Program-made: the position numbers and the translations under genes | The notes under the pieces: generated by a model | Told to the model about the DNA's origin: nothing | Database searches by the model: none | What the model saw: the letters and a program-made list of their open reading frames with translations, nothing else | Assembly (NCBI RefSeq): GCF_019703515.2 | Contig: NC_059373.1 | Location: forward strand, 20,918,281 to 20,982,280 | Direction of reading: 5' to 3' | Origin: Myxocyprinus asiaticus | Lineage: Eukaryota; Chordata; Actinopteri; Cypriniformes; Catostomidae | DNA length: 64,000 nt | In this document: piece by piece, positions 8,666 to 21,538 of the stretch | Position numbering within the stretch: the stretch's first letter is position 1 | Layout: every line of letters begins with the position of its first letter

Positions 8666-10303
8666 TAACAACTATGGACAAAGCATTTTCTTGGCAAAGC
8701 ATGTTGATCTTTGAGACACATCAGCCTTGAATCTAAATCAACACATCTCTCACACAATAAACCAAACACAGGACAGTAAGAAGAGCTCTCCTTTTTCCCC
8801 ACATCAAGTCAGAATTTCTTTATCGATTGAATTGTCTTTGAGTGGCAGAATATTATCTGCTACAAAATAAATACAGAGAGAAGGTTGTGACAGCTTCCAA
8901 TGAGTTTACTACTTGAGAACAAATCTAGGTAGTGTGAGTGAAAAAAGTTTCTAAAGAGCTGCAGGGCAGAGCATGTGAGCGGAGTGGAGCAGTGATAATT
9001 CCACCTGAGTGGACAGCGCCTTTTTGAAGATTCCACTTCGCTCGCTCAGTGCCACTCGCTCGACCCAGAATGCGCTTTGTGATATGCTGGTTTGGGAACC
9101 TGTGAAATAAGCAATAGGCCTAGTGGAGTTCAAACATTGTTTTAGTGGAGTTGCAAACCTTATAGCCTACATAAATGCAAAGTATAAATCAAAGTAAGGA
9201 AATGAGGAAATCGAAAGGGAGTGTGGAGAGACCATGAGAATTAGCAAATATTCCTTTTGGAATGCGTCACATTGCCAGAAAGCACGAGGATGTGCTATGC
9301 AAACATGGTAGTGCAGCAAAAGGTGAGCTAATAGGCTACACTACATTCGATATTAAATTAATAGATAAGTAGATAGTAAGGTATCTTGTTGTTTTGCAGT
9401 CATGCCAGTGCAGCTGCCAGCTAGATGCAGGCCCGGTTCTGCGGGTTTGTGAAAGTTAGAGCACCCTCAATTGAATATGTAAGCTTGATAATATTGTATA
9501 TTGGCAAAGCATATTTCCTTGAATCCTGGCGAACACACACAAAAAATAAATCCCTGCATCAAATCTAATAAATATGTGTGATCTTGCAGATCAGTGTGTC
9601 CTAATTTTCAGGCACAGCATTTTGCTTTCATGCTTTCATTGTACATTTGAGCATTTGATTTGTAAAGATTTCCGCTCCGGTATAGAGAATTTCATAGTGG
9701 AATTATCTCTATCTAATCGACTGCCTGTTGCTTTCGATTTCTGCTCCGGGATAAAGTGGCACATAACTGCTGGTCAATTTCCCAAAGCCAAATCTACACC
9801 TTAACGATAAGTGACTCTAGATTAGTGGTTGCGGATAACATCTTCCGACATCGCTTGCTGCATTAATGCGCAGAGAAAGATATAAATGATTGTACATTAG
9901 AAAAAAAAAATTTCTTAAACAAAGGCAGTGTAATTCGTGAATAAAATAATTTTCATTTGTTTTAGGATCATTAAACATGATTTCATCTGTACAGTATAAT
10001 GGACAAAATCTTACTTTATGATAACTTAATACAGCCCTTAAAACTGAACACAAAATTAGGATGAGAAAATGCTTATTTTAATTTACAGACCTAAAGTATG
10101 ATAGCATTAAATCAGTAACCTGTTAATGTATCAAATCTACAGTAGCCTAGTAATCATTCTGGATAAAACTGAAGATGTCATGCTCTGGCGTTTGCCGGTT
10201 CATTCTGTTGTTTGTTTTTCTCTCTCCCTCATGATTCACAGGTGGAATTGGTGAGTGTAATCGGTGCTTCCATGGGAACGTTGATTACTCCCGGGGTAAT
10301 GAG
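8666..10303. other. Intergenic, no feature supported
   Basis: AT-rich sequence with no homology I can recognise, no tRNA and no terminal repeats. Short open frames (8951-9133, 9574-9804, 9817-10053) have no domain character. Confidence 0.5.
10296..10303 (+). repeat. 8-bp target duplication, left copy (hAT-type)
   Basis: GTAATGAG here and TTAATGAT at 13046-13053 share the core TAATGA. Both fit the hAT preference for T at position 2 and A at position 7. Confidence 0.6.
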
Positions 10304-10777
10304 AAGAGGTGGGTAGTAACGCGCTACATTTACTCCGTTACATTTACTTGAGTAATTTTTTGGAAAAATTTTGGCTCTGATGCTAACACGGGCTTTTCTG
10401 TGTGAATGTGATGGTAATTTTCAGGGTGATTCTGTAACTGGGCTGTTATGATATCAGTTTTTAAATTTATATTTTTAAATCAGTGCAGCAATATATCAGT
10501 GCACTTTGTCCCATGTCCTGCATGTCATGAGCAGTATTTACACATTTACCACACACCCTCGCGGGGGTTCTGGAAACTATCGCAGCCACTTCAGGCTGAT
10601 TAACTATAAATCCATGTAAATATCCAAGTTAAGTGTAAATAAATGCCTTAGCTCTGCTGTTCGCGTGATTAACAACTGGAGCGCGAACAGACAGCATTTC
10701 TGTGCGTGCACAGCGAGGTGCGAGAGGAGCACGCGTGTGGGATGTGCAGGGCGAGGCGATCGTATGGTAAAGAGAGT

Positions 10778-11438
10778 GGCTGTGTCCGAAATCATTCACT
10801 CGTTCACTGTTTCCTATATAGTGAATGGCAGTTAGTGCACTATATCTCAGCAGTGAGTGAACAAAATGAGTGATCGAATTCGGATGCTGACGTATACACT
10901 GAGTGTTGGAGCTCTGGGGCTGTCACAGAAACAGCATCACATATGAACTTTTAAAATACTTGGGCCTTACTTGTTATTCTTATTAAATAATATATTAATA
11001 CAATAAGTCTTCATTCTGTTTGTCATTTTTAATATATACTATATGTTAATATAAAGAATAAACACATTTGATCAAATAAAGAGTACATTTTAAAATGTAT
11101 CTGCATGTTTTGCCTCTCTATATGTTATTATGTTATTTAAATCAAGTAATGATTTGTCAAAAAGTAATTGAATACATTCAGCATGAAAGAAAACATTGCA
11201 GGAGTGAAGGAAGCAGTAAACTCCCAGCTTGTACATCTTCCTCATGGTGGATTGTGGGCAATTAACCGTCGTCGAGTGTACATCAAATGTACTCGAAATT
11301 AGAGTGCATTGTGGGTAATAATGAATGAACAAAAGTAAGGAACGAGTGGCTCACTCAGAATTCAGACAATCCTACAAAATGGTGGACACTCGAAATAGTG
11401 CACTGTATAGTGGATAGGGGGTGGTTTCAGACACAGTG
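10778..11438. mobile_element. MITE nested in the hAT-type element
   Basis: The left end GGCTGTGTCCGAAAT and the right end, inverted, CACTGTGTCTGAAACC are imperfect inverted repeats of a type abundant in fish. Sub-terminal 'tagtgcactatat' phrases also occur in both arms. No coding content. The target duplication is unresolved. Confidence 0.55.
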
Positions 11439-11766
11439 TGTGTTCCACGACCAGGGTTGGTGCCCTACGCACTAGGCTGTGTATTCTGCATTTAGAGAGC
11501 AGTGGTACTGCTGTACAGAACTAATGATCTAAATTCTTTCAACACTGAAAACTGTAACTACACTGAAATAAGAATCCGCGCAGGACTTTAAAAGCTATGA
11601 AATAGCAAAAAAAGGCATTAAGAAAACTTGTTCTTGCTTTGGTTTATATTTCAGCATTATATATAATGTCCTTGTGGGACATTTTCATGTTTTCACTGTA
11701 ATAATTACTAGAAATGTTTCCAGACCTCTCTTATTGACAAATTCATCCAGATCTGACAAGATCCCT

Positions 11767-11850
11767 TAAAGGGTTAGTTCACCCAAAAATTTAAATTCTC
11801 ATTATTTCCTCATCCTCATGCCACCCCAGATGTGTATCCTGAACATCTGT
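11767..11850 (+). mobile_element. Fragment of the fish 'TAGTTCACCCA' MITE
   Basis: 'AAAGGGTTAGTTCACCCAAA' followed by 'ctcattatttcctcatcctc' is one end of the same family as the complete foldback at 27916-28632. The opposite end is not present nearby. Confidence 0.6.
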
Positions 11851-13524
11851 CCCCTTCAGTTTTTTGGCTAGTAGTTGTACATAAGACATTGGTAATTCAG
11901 CGCTTTGTTTAGTCGTTAGCTTTACATTAATTGACTGTAAGATCTGTCATAAAACAAATCAAAATTATTGAAGTAAAGCACTGAAATTAAAATAATTTAC
12001 TGCTTTCCTCCAGACATGCCCCTTCCAATGTCACATGTCAGCAACTCAGGAATCATAGTATTATAAGTCTTGTACTTGTAAATACGACTTAGCTTGCTCA
12101 TTAAAGTACTCAGAACTTGTGATTATGATATTTTCAACTCCTTTTGAAGGCCGCCATAGTACAGTTGTCGTGTATCATTGTGAGCAAAAAGATCTGTAGG
12201 TTTAGGCATCTTCAGTGCTGTTAAAGCTCAAATTAAAACCCACGATGTGTGCTTCTTCTCCTTCACTTGCTATTGACTGTCAAAGACGCACCCATATATC
12301 TCTCAGTCAGTCACAATCTCACCGAAATAGATCATTCTAGATGTTTCTAGTTATCACACACTTGTTCCATATATCCATTAATGAGCCATTTTGGTTACTC
12401 AAGTTCTCAGCCCTGTTTTTTTCTGTTGGCTCATTTGTGACCCTTTACTTTTTATTTGTATTCTTTGCTCTTTAGATTATCCCTTTGCCCTATTTTGTCC
12501 AAGGGGTTATGGTTTGGCTGGTTAGCAAAGACCAGTTGGCTACAACAGTACACCATTCGGCTGCCAAAAAGTATCTTTTTACATTATCAGACATTTAAAG
12601 CAGCCATATATTCTGATGAAATAACTGTGCACATTATTTTGGTACCATCAGCCAATCAGGGTTGTAATGATATCATTTTCATATGTCTTTTTTTTTTTAA
12701 CTTGCATACTTCAAAGGGGTCCTGTGCTTCCCTATACTCTTTAGATTATCTCTTTGCCCTGTTTTTCCTGATATATTTGAGCATTCTTATTGACATCCTT
12801 TGAATCTGACTTTCTAGATAAAACCTGGATACCACTGTTGGTTTATTCTGATTCATATTTCATTATTATGTGATGTCACATTTGTTTTTTCACAGGTTTG
12901 ATTGGTTTTAGAAAGTAACTTCAAAGTAAATTAATTAGTAATCTGGTTACTTTCCCAATGAAATAATTAGTAAAGGAATTAGTTACAATTTTAGAGAAGT
13001 AATCAGTAGTGGATTACTTTTTTGAAAGTAACTTACCCAACACTGTTAATGATACTGATAAACTTTAATAAAAACTGACCTTTTCGCCATCATTTACTCG
13101 CACTCGTTGTTCAAAATCAGTATTACTTTTTACATCCATGAAACACAAGATTGAGGATTATGTCTGTGGTTGTCCAAGCTCCGAAAGCACCTTAAAGTCG
13201 TCCATAACACTTGTGCCTTAGATCTCAATTCTTCTGAAGTCATTTAGTGTGTTCTGTGAGGAAAAGACAGAAATTTAAGAGTTAATTCACCTTGTCACTC
13301 ATCTGAAACTGGCGTGCATAACCTTGTTTACACGAGCGCATCTGACATCAACGCTTTGGGCTGTCAAGAGCTGCGTGCGCAGTATGCGTTGTGGTGCGAT
13401 GCTAAAGTTTAAAGGCAGAGAAAAATAAATTGTGCACATCGGTTCTTATGTGTATTTTCACTATTTTTGTTGAATGTGTGAAAGTGAACGAGATTTGAGG
13501 ATGCCCCCCTTGCAATACCTCCGC

Positions 13525-13566
13525 ACCCCCCCTACGGGGCATGCCCCACACTTTAAGAACCACTGC
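13525..13566 (-). mobile_element. Orphan hAT-like terminal repeat
   Basis: Read on the minus strand it begins CAGTGGTTCTTAAAGTGTGG and continues into a GC-rich phrase, matching the terminal repeat style of Charlie-type hAT elements. No partner end was found nearby. Confidence 0.5.
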
Positions 13567-13794
13567 AATAGAGCAATATGTCCAAACACAATAGAGCATA
13601 GTTAGGCAGAAATATACTTTTAGTGCTGAATGCTAAGAATGTACAGTATTTGTACAGTATGTGTCAGTAAGTAATGACCTAAAACTTAAACACAACACAA
13701 CTCTCAGAACTCGATTATAATATAACCTGAATAAATGCATATGATTCAAAATGCTTTGATTACCTTTTGATTAGAGCAATTACTAGTGAATGTA

Positions 13795-14045
13795 TTTGTA
13801 AGACAGTTCATTGGAAAGGAGGAGGCAAGAACCAGCTTAACAATATAAATAATAGTTTAATGATTAACTTAAACAAAAAGACAAACACATGCCGGGCAGC
13901 TGCCCATAACTCTCTCTCTGTCAAACTGCTGCCTCTGTTTGCCTTTATCCCTCTCGGGCTTGATCAGCCTGATTAGGGGCCGGGTGTGCAGAATCACGGC
14001 CCCGCCCTCTGCCCTGCCCCGCCCCGCCCTCTGCCCTGCCATGGT
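13795..14045 (-). mobile_element. Possible LTR fragment with GC-rich repeat
   Basis: On the minus strand a GC-rich head with two copies of 'ggcagggcagagggcggg' is followed by 'gagagggataaaggc', 'cattaaactatt' and 'ttgcctcctcctttcc'. This order is familiar from fish LTR ends, but I see no TG...CA borders or duplication. Confidence 0.35.
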
Positions 14046-14906
14046 ATTCAACTCATCAATAGGCTGAAGAGACAGGGGTAAACCTGCCCCTTCATTGTTA
14101 TATAGTTCCCCTCACCAAAGACATAAATTGCTCACATTAGTATAAGATGCATTCTTAGACCACTGCCTTTGAAACTCACTGTGTAGGTTTTCAGTCACTG
14201 CATGGGTTATGCTTCAAGAACAGTGATCAGACAAATACATACATAAAGTCTGGTCTAGTTTTCATTGAAGTTGAATTAGTGCACTCCAGCACATTGAAAT
14301 ATTTCTAAGCCTTTGACTAAATGAATGCCAAAATTAATGTGCTATGATGCAAGGTTGTGAACATAATACAAGATATCAAATACACTGTATACTGACTATT
14401 ATACCACTTGGGATAAGAACCAAGAGAAAATATAAGCAGCTTTACAAACTAGGGATTAAATTTAACAAGCCGGCTAGTGAGTACAATATTCCCACAACAT
14501 GCATGCATAGACAAACCAAATCAACAACGACTCAGTCAACAAATGACAGAGGATGAAATGAAATGATGCAAGCAATCTTCACTGTCTAATCTTCCCGACA
14601 GTGTAGGCAGACTTGTCTAAAATTTCAGTGCTGCTTGGAGAATTTAATTCTCGACACAGTGCAATACCGAGTCTAGATTGCAGTACTATCAAAGACCTGG
14701 TGTATAATGCATATAAACTGACAGTGAAGGCATATAAAGACTACAGAGTCACGAGTTTTTGATCCATATTTTATCCTTCTGGACCTTTTAAATATTGAAA
14801 TGGTTTAATGCATGGATTGTTGAGTGATTCCTAAGAGACAAATACGACATGTCTCACAGGGAAGCACCCCTTAGTGGGATTAGTGCTAAACTAATTTTGA
14901 TATAGA

Positions 14907-14935
14907 TTACCAGTCAAACGTTTGGACACTCTTGA
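14907..14935 (+). mobile_element. Tc1-type terminal repeat fragment
   Basis: 'taccagtcaaacgtttggac' resembles the end of Tc1-type elements also seen at 26802-26876 ('gtccaaacttttgacaggta' on the opposite strand). No full element follows. Confidence 0.5.
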
Positions 14936-15465
14936 TTTTATAGTTTATTTTTATGCTCTTCAAGCCTTTTGGTTTATAAGAGTTTTGTAAAGTCAAACAG
15001 TCCATAAGACATACAGTACCATTCATAAAAGTAGTTAAAAAGGTAATCATGTGCAACAATTTAAAAACATGTGTACATTCATTATTATATCTTTTGTACA
15101 TATTGTTAATATCTATGCATGTTCCCTTATGTGGCTTTGCTAGAACTGCATAATTCCAATACTTGCATTTATGTTATTTAATAGTTTTTATGACTGCATT
15201 GTTCTAAAATTTGTGAGGTAAAGTAATAATAAATGTATGGGTGAGTATGGGCTTTAGACAAGTACAAAAGCAGAAATTTTCCCTGCAATGCCATGGATGG
15301 GGATTGTGATCTTGCCCTTAGGAAAAACAAACTCCTCCGTATGACAGTGACTAACCTGGTTTACATCAAATGTCCCAGGTGATCAAGCTATGGGAAGAAA
15401 AGAAGAGAAGCATGAGCCAAAAATTCAGTCTCTAAACTCGAAATGACCCAAAAAACTGTTATTTT

Positions 15466-16294
15466 TAGGGCTGTCAGTCGATGAAATTTTGTAATCTAAT
15501 AAATTACCTGACATGCCGATTGATTAATCAGATTAATCGCAATTAATCACATACATCATTATTTGTAAATATATATATATATATATATATAAAATGCATA
15601 ACAATTAAAATATTTCAAAATATAATATGTAGGGCCTATAATAAATATACAGTATAAAACGTATTGAAATTCAGTTTGAAATAAATTGCATCATTGTGGC
15701 AGATGAATAAAGCATTGAATAAGACAATACAAAAAGTGGCTTAGGAACTACATTTTAATGTGATTAGTTTGTTTTATTCTCAAATCATTGAACAAGCCTA
15801 CAGTTGACAGCAATCTGTTTTGCATTGAGTTTGTCAATGTGTCCAGTCCTCACAGTACATGTTCTTGAGTTGGGTCGGCGCTATTTTCAATTGTCACTCT
15901 ATGCACATGTGCGTAGACAGACACGCTTGGAGCATTTCACTGGTATTCAGCATCATAATTGCTGCATTTTTAGGATGCTGTTCCAAGTGAAAAGTAGTAA
16001 AAACTTTGAATATCGCATCTCTAGATTCCTGTATTCTGTTGTGCTTCGCCCACCTGCTGTGGTTCCTTTCCAAGTGGGCAGTTCTCATTCTGTGGCTGCG
16101 CTGCTTGTGAGGTTGAGGAGTGCTGGCACCTATTGATACGACTCGTAAAAACAGGCGTACTTCAAGCTTGAATTGCTCATATGGTAGGAAAAGCCATACT
16201 TTTACTACGGAATTTACATACGCATCTGGAGGCATGATTAATTTTGCTCATTCTTTAACACGCTATTTTTCAAATCGTTAAATTGACGGCCATA
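15466..16294. mobile_element. hAT-type MITE, 829 bp
   Basis: The left end TAGGGCTGTCAGTCGAT and the right end, inverted, TATGGCCGTCAATTTAACGA are imperfect inverted repeats. They are flanked by GTTATTTT (15458-15465) and GTTATTTA (16295-16302), an 8-bp duplication with one difference. It contains an (AT)n run at 15569-15590 and no coding region. Opposed open frames at 15804-16136 and 15894-16235 overlap antisense and lack domain character. Confidence 0.75.
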
Positions 16295-16302
16295 GTTATT
16301 TA

Positions 16303-18761
16303 ATTTCAATTGTTTTGGTCACACCCTCATTTGCTGTCATCTTCAAGCACCAAAAGCACAAACAAGCATTATAAAAGTTGTCAGTATCACTTGTGCGCTA
16401 TATTCCAATTGTTCTAAAAGTCATACATTAGCGTCGTATGAGGAACAGACCAAAATGTAATTCAAGGAAGATTAAGAAGACATGGGAAATAAAAATTATT
16501 TTAGATTTCCTTTCACTATTTATCAAAATGGGTGTATTTTTTGATGTTGAACTACTTACTCCTATTTCAACTTAACATTGATAAGTAAGAGAGTTTTAGG
16601 TTAATTTCCCAAATAAGTATAAACTGACTCTGTGCCACTTTCAAAATATTTCCCTGTTTGTGCATTCCAACCAGACAACACAGCAACATTGGTACAACCA
16701 ATTGCATTAGGGTAGGACTACCTATGGCAGACCAGAATGATCTCACGGTGGAATCAGAAACAGAAGGTTGACTTTTATTTTTATTTATTTTTATTTTTTT
16801 ATAGCTAAAATGGGACTGTGCTTACTGAAATTTAAAACACTACCCCCAGTGCCCAAAGCGGTAAGTGTTGTTGGGTGTATGGGCACGTATGAGCTCCATT
16901 TTCCAGGTGAAATGTCCACGGAGTGGCACAAAAAAGTGAGTTGTGATCAGCTGTAAAGACTGTAGTACAATGAAGAGGAATCATATTTTATAAACTTCAC
17001 CCCCCAACCCAGATTATGCGAACAAGGTTACTTCCTGCTTTGGAAGTATGCGGGAAATGCGGGATGTGATCCCGGGTCTCCCACGCCGCTGACACAATGC
17101 ACTTTTGGTCAGGCAATAAGGGAAGGTATGCACAGTGGAGCAGATGCAAAAATGTCTTACAGGAGATGCCAATTGTCAGTAAATTGGCATAATGTGGCCA
17201 ATCCTATGGTACTGGAACTCTCAGAAATGCAGAGTTACCTTGTGATCAACAGGGAATGTTCAGGAAATCTAATTGAAAACTATTTGAAATTACACACTTC
17301 ACTTCACATATACATGCATATTTGCTCTCTTTTGCCCTAAATCTGAGTAAAATATAATTGTTTATAATGCACAATATTGCTTGTAGATATTCTGTTTTCA
17401 TTCTTGAGTGTCTTTCCCCTGACTCAGATGGTGTACTTCAAATTCACTGACTAAACTGCCAAGAATGCTAACTCACTGCTTCTTCTTTTAAAATCGCTGG
17501 CCTACTAAAAAGTGTCTCAGCTATGAATACTGAAAACAGCATGGCAAAACCAGAGACGAGAGCAGTGGGTGACATTGTATTCATTGCTCCATCTGTGAAT
17601 TTTCTTTTCTACTTCTGGCCCTGATCCAGCAGCTAATGACTGTCTCTGAGGAGCTGTGGGCCAGCTTCTTCAGCTTGCAACTTTGTCCTATGACAGGGCC
17701 CTGGGGAGCCCTGAGGAAGCAGAAAGAGAGTAGGTGGAATTGAGGGAAGAGCAGTGTCAGGTGTGAAGGGTCCTTCCTACTACTTCTACATCAAGCATTG
17801 ACGTGCACTGTCAGGTATTTTCGTCAAGGTGAGGACAAGGAGAGACGTCAGGGTCAGAAGAGTATGTGTCAGTTAGAGCTCAGCTGACATGAAGCCAGCA
17901 GCCCAAGAGCCAAGACTGACATACCTCCTTGCAGTGGAATTTGTTTGTCCATCGGATGCAGGGATACCGTATTTGTCTCCTTCTTAGAGTGATGGCTGGC
18001 CCTTGAAGTAATCAGAGATGCCAATGATAGCCTTGTATATTGCTTATTGTGGAAGTACTTCTCCCTCAAACATGACCTAAACAAAACAGTGGCATAGCTT
18101 AACATATTATCAATATTCCCTCAGTGTGAACAGAATACATATTTGACAAAACAAAACTCTAAAAACTAACAGCCATGGCCACAAATATAATTCAAATTAA
18201 AGCAAAAAAAAAACAAAAAAAAAAAAAAACAAAAGCAAATAACAAATAAAAATAAAAAAATAAAATCAAAATTTAAAATCATAAATTGCTGCCTACTTTA
18301 AGAGATATCAATATTTATTACAGCCACACCTGGATATTTGATTTAAACACTTATTCTTAAATGCTTGAAATGTGTTTAGGTAAATATAAATTGTGCTTAT
18401 GTATGAATTTCTTTACAAAACTAAACATTAAAGCAGTGGTGGTCCATCAAAGGAGGCAAGGGAGCCAGAGCCATCACTCATCATTTATTATTTACTCACC
18501 CTCAGATGTGTTTGACGTGGGCTGCATCCAAATCCAAAGGTAGCTACCTTGTTGCCTCACTGACCTATCAGTCAATGACTCAAGAGACATTGTTTGCATA
18601 CGAAGGTACCTTAGAAAAATGGTTTCAGACAGGCTTCCGAGGCAGTGCTACGTCACATCGTTGCTAGGATACAAGCATTCATTCCGTCCAACCGAACCAC
18701 AACAGATTATTAATCTAGCACAAAATCAAGAGTTTTGGTGATAACCAAGTGTATATTTAAG
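16303..18761. other. Intergenic, no gene supported
   Basis: Contains an A-rich simple stretch (18204-18262) and a MITE-like phrase near 18523 ('gggctgcatccaaatcc'). Nothing else could be assigned. Confidence 0.45.
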
Positions 18762-18783
18762 ATTCCCTATCTGTCACTCACTC

Positions 18784-18945
18784 GACGTTTTGTTGATGTA
18801 GTGACACTAGGGGTCACTCTTGGGAGCCCGAGACACCTCTGGTCTTTGATAAAAGGCCAATGAAAATTGGCGAGTGGTATTTGCATGCCACTCCCCTGGA
18901 CATACGGGTATAAAAGGAGCTGGTATGCAACCATTCATTCAGATT
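18784..18945 (+). repeat. Left inverted terminal repeat of DIRS
   Basis: Matches 23461-23612 in reverse complement, including 'gataaaaggccaatga' and 'gagtggtatttgcatgccac'. The unpaired outer part (18762-18783) is copied in the internal complementary region. Confidence 0.9.
18909..18917 (+). promoter_or_regulatory. TATA box in the DIRS left repeat
   Basis: TATAAAAGG lies 60 bp before the first ORF ATG at 18977. Because it is inside the inverted repeat, the right repeat carries the same box on the opposite strand. Confidence 0.6.
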
Positions 18946-18976
18946 TTCTCTTCGGAGATGACGCGTCTTTCTAAAG

Positions 18977-20040
18977 ATGCCCTTCAGATCGTGTGTTATT
19001 CATGGTTACGGTCGTTTTCTCTCAACTTCGGATGGTCATGATCGCTGTCTTTCATGTCTGGGCGTGACCCACACGGAGGCAGCATTTATGAATGGTTCAT
19101 GTTCTCATTGCGAGAACATGACCATGGCAACGTTGCGGTCCTGGCTTGCTTTCGTAAGAAAGCAAGCCACCCCAGCGGCTCCCCGCCTCGGTCCTCCTAC
19201 CTACGGGTATGAGGTCAGCGCGGTTAGTACTGGGGGCAATTTGGGGACCTCAATGGGATCGCCTCTGCTGGGTATCCCCCCGCGGACCTCCCATTCCCCA
19301 GCACGCTCGTCTGCCCCAATCGGGCTTTCGGATGAGTTCGCCGGCTCATCGCACGGCGAGTCTGGCTTCTTGTTCGGGGCCCGCGAAGATGATGAGCTCT
19401 CGAGTGCAGCATCGGAGAGCGGGCTTGTCCAGTCAGACGTAGAAGCCTCTGCTGGGCTTCACCCTTCGGGGACGGTCGCCCAGTTACAGGCCGATGCCGA
19501 AATGACAGACATGCTTTCCCGGGCCCCGGCGTGGAGCCCACCGCAGGAAGCCGACGCCACCCATCTCACAGCCGGCGCCGAAGAACCCACAAAGGTCCTC
19601 GAAGGGCCCCTGAGATGGGCAACCCATGGACAAGGGAACCCACTCATGTGAAGCTGGTAGAAAGACCACTCCATCCCCCGGTGGAGGGCCGGGTGGAAAA
19701 TCTTTTGTTGCCTTTTTGTTTGATTTCGCCACACACCCAAGTGGCTGCGGTACCCAACAGTTCAGCAAAAGAGCGGCTTCCTTCCTCCCTGGGTCACATA
19801 CCCGGTGTGTACGGTCGTCACCATGACTACCGTCTACGGGCTTTTTCTTGCAGGATTGGCGCTCCAGCGGTGTCCTTTCAGCCCCTGAGCGCCCAGCTAT
19901 GGCACACAGCTGCCCCCGATGTGGCAGCCTCCACGGGTTACGAGGACAGGCCTCTTCCTCCCCCATCTCAGGCTGTTCGGGGGGTGGTCACAAGGAGCCA
20001 GGTAAGTGCTTCAATGTCCCTAGACTCAACATGGCCATGA
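18977..20040 (+). pseudogene. DIRS gag-like ORF with frame break
   Basis: The frame from 18977 gives 224 residues. It begins with a Cys/His cluster (CLSCLG, then H, then CSHC, residues about 35-58) that may bind metal, followed by a Ser/Pro/acidic-rich low-complexity tail ending at 19651. From about 19531 a different frame stays open to a stop at 20038-20040 and then leads into the RT frame, so a frameshift and probably an internal deletion separate the two. By analogy with other DIRS elements this is the structural protein. It has no close domain that I can name. Confidence 0.65.
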
Positions 20041-21532
20041 TGTGCTGTGGCACCTGGCGCTCCGCCCCGCCGCGAGGCCCCACCTGCCGGTACGTACGAC
20101 GACGTTGTCCCCTTGGTCCCCCTCGCGTGGAATTTGGACGCATGGCTTGCGCTTCCCAATCCATCGCGGTGGCTGGCCCGGACCGTTCGACTTGGCTACG
20201 CGATTCAGTTCGCCAGGCGCCCGCCTAGGTTCAGCGGTATTCACTTCACCTTGGTCAAGGGCGAAAACACAGTTACCCCGCGTGCGGAGATCGCTACCCT
20301 CCTACGGAAGGGCGCGATAGAACCTGTCCCTCCAGCCGAGATGAAGAAAGGGTTTTACAGCCCCTACTTCATCGTACCGAAAAAAGGCGGTGGGTTGCGG
20401 CCAATCTTGGACCTGCGAGTACTGAACCGGGCTTTACACAGACTCCCGTACAAGATGCTGACGCAAAGACGCATTCTAGCGAGCGGTTCCACTGAAACTT
20501 TTTTAGAGGCTCCTGGGGCATATGGCATCCTCGGCGGTGGCTACCCCGCTCGGGTTGATGTATATGAGGCCGCTTCAGCACTGGCTCCAGACCCGAGTCC
20601 CGAGACGGGTATGGCGCCACGGGACACACCGCGTGGCCATTACATCGGTCTGTCACCATCTTTTCAGCCGTTGGACCGACCTCTTGTTTCTACGAGCAGG
20701 TGTTCCCCTAGAACTGGTCTCCAGGCGCGTTGTGGTCACGACAGACGCCTCCAAAATGGGCTGGGGCACTGTTTGCAATGGGCACGCAGCCGCCGGCCTC
20801 TGGACGGGTCCGCGATTGCGTTGGCACATCAACTGCCTCGAGTTACTGGCAATTCTGCTCGCCCTGCGGAGGTTCCGGCCATTGATCCAGGGCAAGCACG
20901 TGCTAGTTCGGATGGACAGCACGGCAGTGGTAGCATATGTCAACCACCAAGGCGGTCTGCGCTCTCGCTGTATGTCACAACTCGCCCGCCGTCTCCTCCT
21001 CCGGAGTCGGCAGCACCTCAAGTCGCTGTGAGCCACTCACATCCCGGGCAACCTCAACACTACAGTGGACGCGCTGTCACGGCAGGTTTCCCTCAGGGGA
21101 GAGAGGAGACTCCACCCTCAGGTGGTCCAGCTGATTTGGAGTCGATTCGGTCGGGCACAGGTGGACCTGTTCGCCTCCCAAGAATCCTCCCACTGCCTGC
21201 TCTGGTACGCCCTCACTGAGGCTCCCCTCGGCATAGACACGCTGGCACACAGCTGGCCCCCTGGCATTCACAAATATGCGTTTCCCCCAGTGAGCCTGCT
21301 TGCACAGACCCTGTGCAAGGTCAGGAAGGACGAGGAGCAGGTCGTCTTGGTAGCACCCTACTGGCCCACCCAGACGTGGTTCTCGGACCTCACGCTCCTT
21401 GTGACAGCTCCCCCCTGGCAAATTCCCCTTAGGAAGGACATTCTTTCTCAAGGACGGGGCACCCTCTGGCACCCACGCCCAGACCTCTGGAATCTCAATG
21501 TCTGGTCCCTGGACGGGACACGGAAGACCTAA
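20041..21532 (+). pseudogene. DIRS pol: truncated RT, RNase H and methylase-like region
   Basis: RT fingers are visible at about 20340-20460 (YFIVPKKGGGLRPILDLR). Near 20491 the sequence jumps to the post-RT connection, so the palm with the catalytic YxDD motif is absent (roughly 150 codons by comparison with the family), with a frame change. RNase H follows in the 20522 frame with DASKMGWG, HINCLELLA and VRMDSTAVVAYVN, supplying the D-E-D residues. A TGA at 21029-21031 breaks it. The same frame then continues (21032-21532) through VDLFASQESSHC and LLAQTLCKV...LVAPYWP, the region described as a DAM-like methylase in DIRS elements. It would copy element RNA into DNA if intact. Confidence 0.85.
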
Positions 21533-21538
21533 GTGGCC

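Larger units (their letters stand above)
10304..13045. mobile_element. Non-coding hAT-type element, 2.7 kb
   Basis: The left end reads AAGAGGTGGGTAGTAAC. The right end is the inverted form of CAGTGTTGGGTAAGTTAC, a terminal motif I recognise from fish hAT elements. The ends are flanked by near-matching 8-bp duplications. Inside are a nested MITE (10778-11438), a fragment of the 'TTAGTTCACCCAAAAAT' repeat (11767-11850) and a short duplication of 'ctctttagattatc' (12468 and 12739). No transposase remains. Confidence 0.65.
13046..15457. other. Intergenic with scattered repeat fragments
   Basis: No gene is supported. Recognisable pieces are annotated separately: a hAT-like terminus at 13525-13566, an LTR-like fragment at 13795-14045, and a Tc1-type end fragment at 14907-14935. 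The rest is AT-rich and featureless. Confidence 0.5.

Noticed and set aside
19224..19541. Antisense and alternate-frame open frames across the DIRS coding region, including those at 20653-21036 and 21077-21544
   Set aside because: They are shadows of the GC-rich DIRS frames and lack domain character.
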